The notes under the pieces were generated by a model, which was given only the letters and a program-made list of their open reading frames with translations, did not search any database and was not told the origin of the DNA. Positions 7,444 to 10,307 of a DNA stretch of 10,307 bases are shown here, piece after piece. The number at the start of each line of letters is the position of its first letter. Positions within the stretch are counted from its first letter, which is position 1. The position numbers were made by a program, and so were the translations under genes. The DNA is from Gammaproteobacteria bacterium (lineage in GTDB: Bacteria; Pseudomonadota; Gammaproteobacteria; Pseudomonadales; Pseudohongiellaceae). The stretch is from contig DMJN01000130.1 in NCBI GenBank assembly GCA_003451715.1, positions 1-10,307 of the forward strand, given 5' to 3'.

Positions 7444-7965
7444 TTAATGCAACTTGTCATCGGGCCCATTTTTTTCCTGGCCCTGGTCCAACTGAGATAG
7501 CCCATCCTCTGTGTACTCGCCCTCATAGACCTTGGCGGAATCCGCTTTGTAGGAACTGTGACCCGCGGACCAGAATTCGAAGCCGCCTGACCCTCCACCC
7601 GGCCTGAAAGTGCGCACCATGCCCGAGTGGATGATGCGCCGTGCTATAGGCCTTCGAAAAGAACCTGTCAGGAAGATGAATCCCAGCGTATCGGTGATAA
7701 AACCAGGGGTTAATAATAGTGCACCGGCACCGGCCAGCATCATGCCTTCGACGATCTCCTGTGCCGGTAATTGGCCGGACTGTAAGCGATGGTTGGCTCT
7801 GGTGAGTGTCGATAGCCCCTGCCGTTTAAGAATCTGCACTCCGATTACAGCCGTCAGTACTACCAGGCTGAGCGTAGCGAGACCGCCAATCCGATCGGCT
7901 ACCTCAAACAAAAGCATCATCTCCGTCAATGGGATGATGATGAATAGAATAACGACAAAGCGCAC
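7444..7965 (-). CDS. fxsA: FxsA family membrane protein
   Basis: A 173-residue inner-membrane protein of the FxsA family (in E. coli, its overproduction relieves F-plasmid exclusion of phage T7). It opens MRFVVILFIIIPLTEMMLLFEVADRIG, then a second helix LATLSLVVLTAVIGVQILKRQG, a short cytoplasmic loop (LPAQEIVEGMMLAGAGALLLTPGFITDTLGFIFL, the family core with the TPGF-TD-LG pattern), and a polar Gly-rich tail that is poorly conserved in the family. The start is taken as GTG 7965: AGGAG (7976-7972) lies six bases before it, whereas the TTG at 7971 directly abuts AGGAG. The E. coli protein also starts MRW. It sits upstream of groES on the same strand, as in E. coli where fxsA is near groSL, but about 300 bases and a separate promoter lie between. 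Confidence 0.93.
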   Translation of the reverse strand: MRFVVILFIIIPLTEMMLLFEVADRIGGLATLSLVVLTAVIGVQILKRQGLSTLTRANHRLQSGQLPAQEIVEGMMLAGAGALLLTPGFITDTLGFIFLTGSFRRPIARRIIHSGMVRTFRPGGGSGGFEFWSAGHSSYKADSAKVYEGEYTEDGLSQLDQGQEKNGPDDKLH

Positions 7966-7971
7966 CGGCAA

Positions 7972-8037
7972 CTCCTGTCAAAAATTACATGCACACTCTA
8001 TCATGATATGCCTGAGATTTATTGGAATTCGGCTCGC
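7972..8037. promoter_or_regulatory. Short divergent region with a perfect palindrome
   Basis: The 66 bases between fxsA and the alkyltransferase-like gene contain TATCATGATA (7999-8008), a perfect 10-base palindrome that could be a dimeric regulator site. It is short enough to arise by chance. No clean -35/-10 pair was found for either gene. Confidence 0.25.
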
Positions 8038-8340
8038 ATGAACAACAAGCAGAAAATCTGGCAAGTAGTGCATCAGATACCGAGAGGCAGAGTCGCAAGC
8101 TATGGCCAGGTAGCAAAGTTGGCTGGCTTGCCTGGCTACGCCCGCTATGTTGGTTACACCATGAAGCTGCTTCCGCCTGATACCAAACTGCCCTGGTTCA
8201 GAGTAGTCAATTCGCAGGGGTGCATTTCATTTAAGCCAGGTACCAGCCAATACCTTCTACAGAAATCACTGCTGGAGAACGAAGGCGTTGCATTCGTCAA
8301 TGGAAAAATTTCAAGAAATGATTACAGTTGGAAAAACTAG
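8038..8340 (+). CDS. Alkyltransferase-like protein (ATL, MGMT family without catalytic Cys)
   Basis: A 100-residue protein matching the DNA-binding domain of O6-alkylguanine-DNA alkyltransferases. RGRVASYGQVAKLAGLPGYARYVG (16-39) holds the helix-turn-helix with Tyr22 and the arginine finger Arg36. The active-site motif PCHRV is replaced by PWFRV (52-56), so Trp53 stands where the alkyl-accepting Cys would be. Proteins of this type (E. coli YbaZ, yeast Atl1) bind O6-alkylguanine lesions and hand them to nucleotide excision repair rather than repairing them directly. The ATG at 8038 is chosen because the family N terminus (KIWQVVHQIPRGRVASYGQ) follows directly; an ATG ten codons earlier (8008) is possible, and GGAA lies 12 bases before 8038. 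It is convergent with the AmpG-like gene. Confidence 0.92.
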   Translation: MNNKQKIWQVVHQIPRGRVASYGQVAKLAGLPGYARYVGYTMKLLPPDTKLPWFRVVNSQGCISFKPGTSQYLLQKSLLENEGVAFVNGKISRNDYSWKN

Positions 8341-8435
8341 AAAAAAACACCTGCGACCAGCAATGACTCTCCACTAGCTCAATTCACTAGATGAGAAAAA
8401 TCTGAACACTCCGAGGAGAAAGAAACGAGCTACTC

Positions 8436-9758
8436 CTATTCTTCTCTTGCAGCGCCACCCAGGGATACGTCAGCAAGGCCGCTGCGAATCATATACCAGA
8501 ATAGTAAAACACCAGGAAAAGCCAGGAATGTAGTGAGTAAATAGTAATTCACATAACCCATACTCTCTATAAGCCCACCTGCAGTAGTCCCCGTAAGAAA
8601 CCTGCCAGCAATGCTGGCAAGTGCTGAAAGTAATGCGTATTGGGTCGCGGTAAATCGTAAATTACACAGGGCTGACAAATAAGCGACTACTGTTACGCCA
8701 CCAATACCACTGGCAAAATTTTCAAAGCCAACCGCTGCGGCCATGCCAATATTAGTATGACCGACAAATGCTAACGCAGCAAAACTGAAGTTTGAAACGG
8801 CCATGAGTATCAAACTAACCAATACGGAGTGTTTGAGTCCCATGCGAACATACATGATGCCGCCGACAAATATGCCTACGAGAAAGGCAACAAAACCAAA
8901 GCCGACATCATAAAAAGCAATCTCTTCATTACTGAAACCCAAATCATCAAACAATAGACGCAAGGTGAGATTAGCGAGTGTATCGCCTATTTTGTGAATC
9001 AATACAAAACTAAGAACCAACCATGCTCCCTGTCGCCTGATAAATTCAACGAGCGGACTAAAATATTCAATCAGGGCATGTAATAAACCTTTGGTCGCAA
9101 CTGGTTCGATATGACGCTTTGGTTCGCCCATGAACACTCCGACAAGAATTGCCGGTAAAGCAAAAATAGCACAAGAGATATAGGCTATGGACCAGCCGAA
9201 GCGACTGGCAATTATCAGGGCCACTGCCCCGGTTGTAGCAGCACCGATTCGCCAGCCATATTGAGACATGCCCGAGCCAGTACCAAGTTGATAAGGCTCC
9301 AGTAGTTCAATGCGATAAGCATCAATAATAATATCCAGCGTGGCGCCACAGATACCTAGTGTGATTGCTGCGATGGCTACCGTTAGCAATGCCTGGTTTG
9401 GATCGGCCACTCCTAAAAAGCTAACAGCCAGAACCACCAATAGACTGATAACCCAAAGCCAGGAACGTCTTTGCCCAAAGCGACCTATAACAGGCAGTTT
9501 CACATTGTCGACAATAGGTGCCCATAGAAACTTAAAGTTATAAGCCAGGAAAGTTAATGCGAAGGCTGTCACTGCGCTTTTTGAGATGCCATCTTGTGCC
9601 AGGCGTGTGGTGAGTGTTGCCCCGATAAGGGCATAGGGAAAGCTTGAAGAGATACCCAGAAAAAATGCTGCCAGGGGTGCTGCTTCAACATAAGGACGGA
9701 CACTTTGAGGCAGCCTGCTTCGCCAGCCATCCACTACCCTGATTTCAGCTCTCGACAT
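8436..9758 (-). CDS. AmpG-family MFS permease (PAT family)
   Basis: A 440-residue inner-membrane transporter with about 12 predicted helices. LGISSSFPYALIGATLTTRLAQDGIS (about 34-59) and the loop FKFLWAPIVDNVKLPVIGRFGQRRSW match the AmpG/PAT family, as does GATLDIIIDAYRIELL in helix 5, which corresponds to the ASQDIVxDAxR element of AmpG (here Gln is Leu). AmpG imports GlcNAc-anhydroMurNAc peptides for cell-wall recycling and so influences AmpR-controlled beta-lactamase induction; whether this member carries the same substrate is not shown. Length is shorter than E. coli AmpG (491), lacking the extra C-terminal helices. ATG 9758 has AGGAT about seven bases upstream. It lies 42 bases after yajQ, same strand, likely cotranscribed. 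Confidence 0.85.
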   Translation of the reverse strand: MSRAEIRVVDGWRSRLPQSVRPYVEAAPLAAFFLGISSSFPYALIGATLTTRLAQDGISKSAVTAFALTFLAYNFKFLWAPIVDNVKLPVIGRFGQRRSWLWVISLLVVLAVSFLGVADPNQALLTVAIAAITLGICGATLDIIIDAYRIELLEPYQLGTGSGMSQYGWRIGAATTGAVALIIASRFGWSIAYISCAIFALPAILVGVFMGEPKRHIEPVATKGLLHALIEYFSPLVEFIRRQGAWLVLSFVLIHKIGDTLANLTLRLLFDDLGFSNEEIAFYDVGFGFVAFLVGIFVGGIMYVRMGLKHSVLVSLILMAVSNFSFAALAFVGHTNIGMAAAVGFENFASGIGGVTVVAYLSALCNLRFTATQYALLSALASIAGRFLTGTTAGGLIESMGYVNYYLLTTFLAFPGVLLFWYMIRSGLADVSLGGAAREE

Positions 9759-9800
9759 ACACTATCCTAGGGACCAACTACTTATTCAGAGTCTCCCCAG

Positions 9801-10286
9801 CTAGTCACGAAAATTATTGTATTGCAATGGAATTCCCAATTTTGCTTCTTTTAACATGGCGATAATCTTCTGCAGATCGTCTCGCTTCTTACCGGTCACT
9901 CGTAACTTCTCACCCTGGATAGCGGTTTGAGCTTTTATCTTTGTCTCTTTCACCATTTTTACAATCTTGCGAGCCAGTTCCGACTCGATACCCTGTTGAA
10001 CCTTCACCATCATCGTGGCTTTCTGACCAGTCACTTCGATCTCAGCTTCCAGCAGGCTTTTTATATCGATGCCCCGCTTGACCATCTTACTACGCAAAAT
10101 TTCCAACATCTGTCTCACTTGAAAATCGACTTCGGCACTAACTGATATTGCTGCCAAATCTATTAGTTCGAACTTTGCATCAACCCCCTTGAAATCGAAG
10201 CGGGTTCCAACTTCTCTGTTAGCTTGATCAATAGCATTATTAACTTCATGCATATCCACTTCTGAAACGATATCAAACGATGGCAT
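9801..10286 (-). CDS. yajQ: YajQ family nucleotide-binding protein
   Basis: A 161-residue cytoplasmic protein of two alternating ferredoxin-like domains. The hallmark start MPSFDIVSEVDMHEVNNAIDQANREV, the RFDFKG motif (29-34), SKMVKRGIDIKSL (66-78) and the closing DDLQKIIAMLKEAKLGIPLQYNNFRD match the family over its full length (E. coli YajQ has about 163 residues). Members bind RNA or nucleotides, and the Xanthomonas homologue binds cyclic-di-GMP; the ligand of this one is not known. AGAGGAT precedes the ATG by about 12 bases, a rather long spacing. It is the first gene of a likely pair with the downstream AmpG-like permease. Confidence 0.96.
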   Translation of the reverse strand: MPSFDIVSEVDMHEVNNAIDQANREVGTRFDFKGVDAKFELIDLAAISVSAEVDFQVRQMLEILRSKMVKRGIDIKSLLEAEIEVTGQKATMMVKVQQGIESELARKIVKMVKETKIKAQTAIQGEKLRVTGKKRDDLQKIIAMLKEAKLGIPLQYNNFRD

Positions 10287-10307
10287 TGTCTATGTGAATC
10301 CTCTATT

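Noticed and set aside
7610..8041. A 143-codon plus-strand frame over fxsA
   Set aside because: It lies opposite the well-supported fxsA gene and shows no domain; treated as antisense shadow.

Overview
The window looks like chromosomal DNA of a gammaproteobacterium, plausibly a marine one. The evidence is the groES-groEL pair with a sigma-32-type promoter and fxsA just upstream, a YajQ protein, an AmpG-type permease, an alkyltransferase-like protein, and a tRNA-Leu(UAG) with encoded CCA. No species can be named from sequence alone.

Region 1 (1-1813) reads as the eroded end of an integrative element lodged against the 3' end of tRNA-Leu(UAG). From the left edge it holds the 3' end of a gene with a C-terminal zinc ribbon (SprT-like phage/island type), a convergent AT-rich gene that may have a uracil-DNA-glycosylase fold, and an integrase of the P4/DUF4102 type cut off before its catalytic domain. 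The DNA between the integrase and the tRNA carries short direct and inverted repeats. The tRNA (1814-1898, minus strand) has a near-consensus promoter.

Region 2 (2065-4868) contains a crotonase-superfamily enzyme that lacks both hydratase glutamates and keeps a PaaG-like aspartate. It converges with a single-pass membrane coiled-coil protein of unknown function. A divergent PuuD-like multi-pass membrane protein without a cytochrome domain follows, with a clear intrinsic terminator. Directly after that terminator lies a headless C-terminal fragment of a GspG-like pseudopilin.

Region 3 (4869-8037) is the heat-shock block on the minus strand: fxsA, then groES and groEL under a good sigma-32 promoter, with a small hairpin beside the groES ribosome binding site. 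Downstream of groEL are a weak terminator-like hairpin and a 60-base, two-part inverted repeat.

Region 4 (8038-10307) has an alkyltransferase-like protein on the plus strand, convergent with a minus-strand pair of yajQ followed by an AmpG-family permease.

Most of the window is ordinary core genome. The parts that deserve attention are the truncated integrase abutting the UDG-like gene, the pseudopilin remnant, the crotonase with altered active site, and the groEL-distal inverted repeat. I see no CRISPR array, insertion sequence or complete new multi-gene system.
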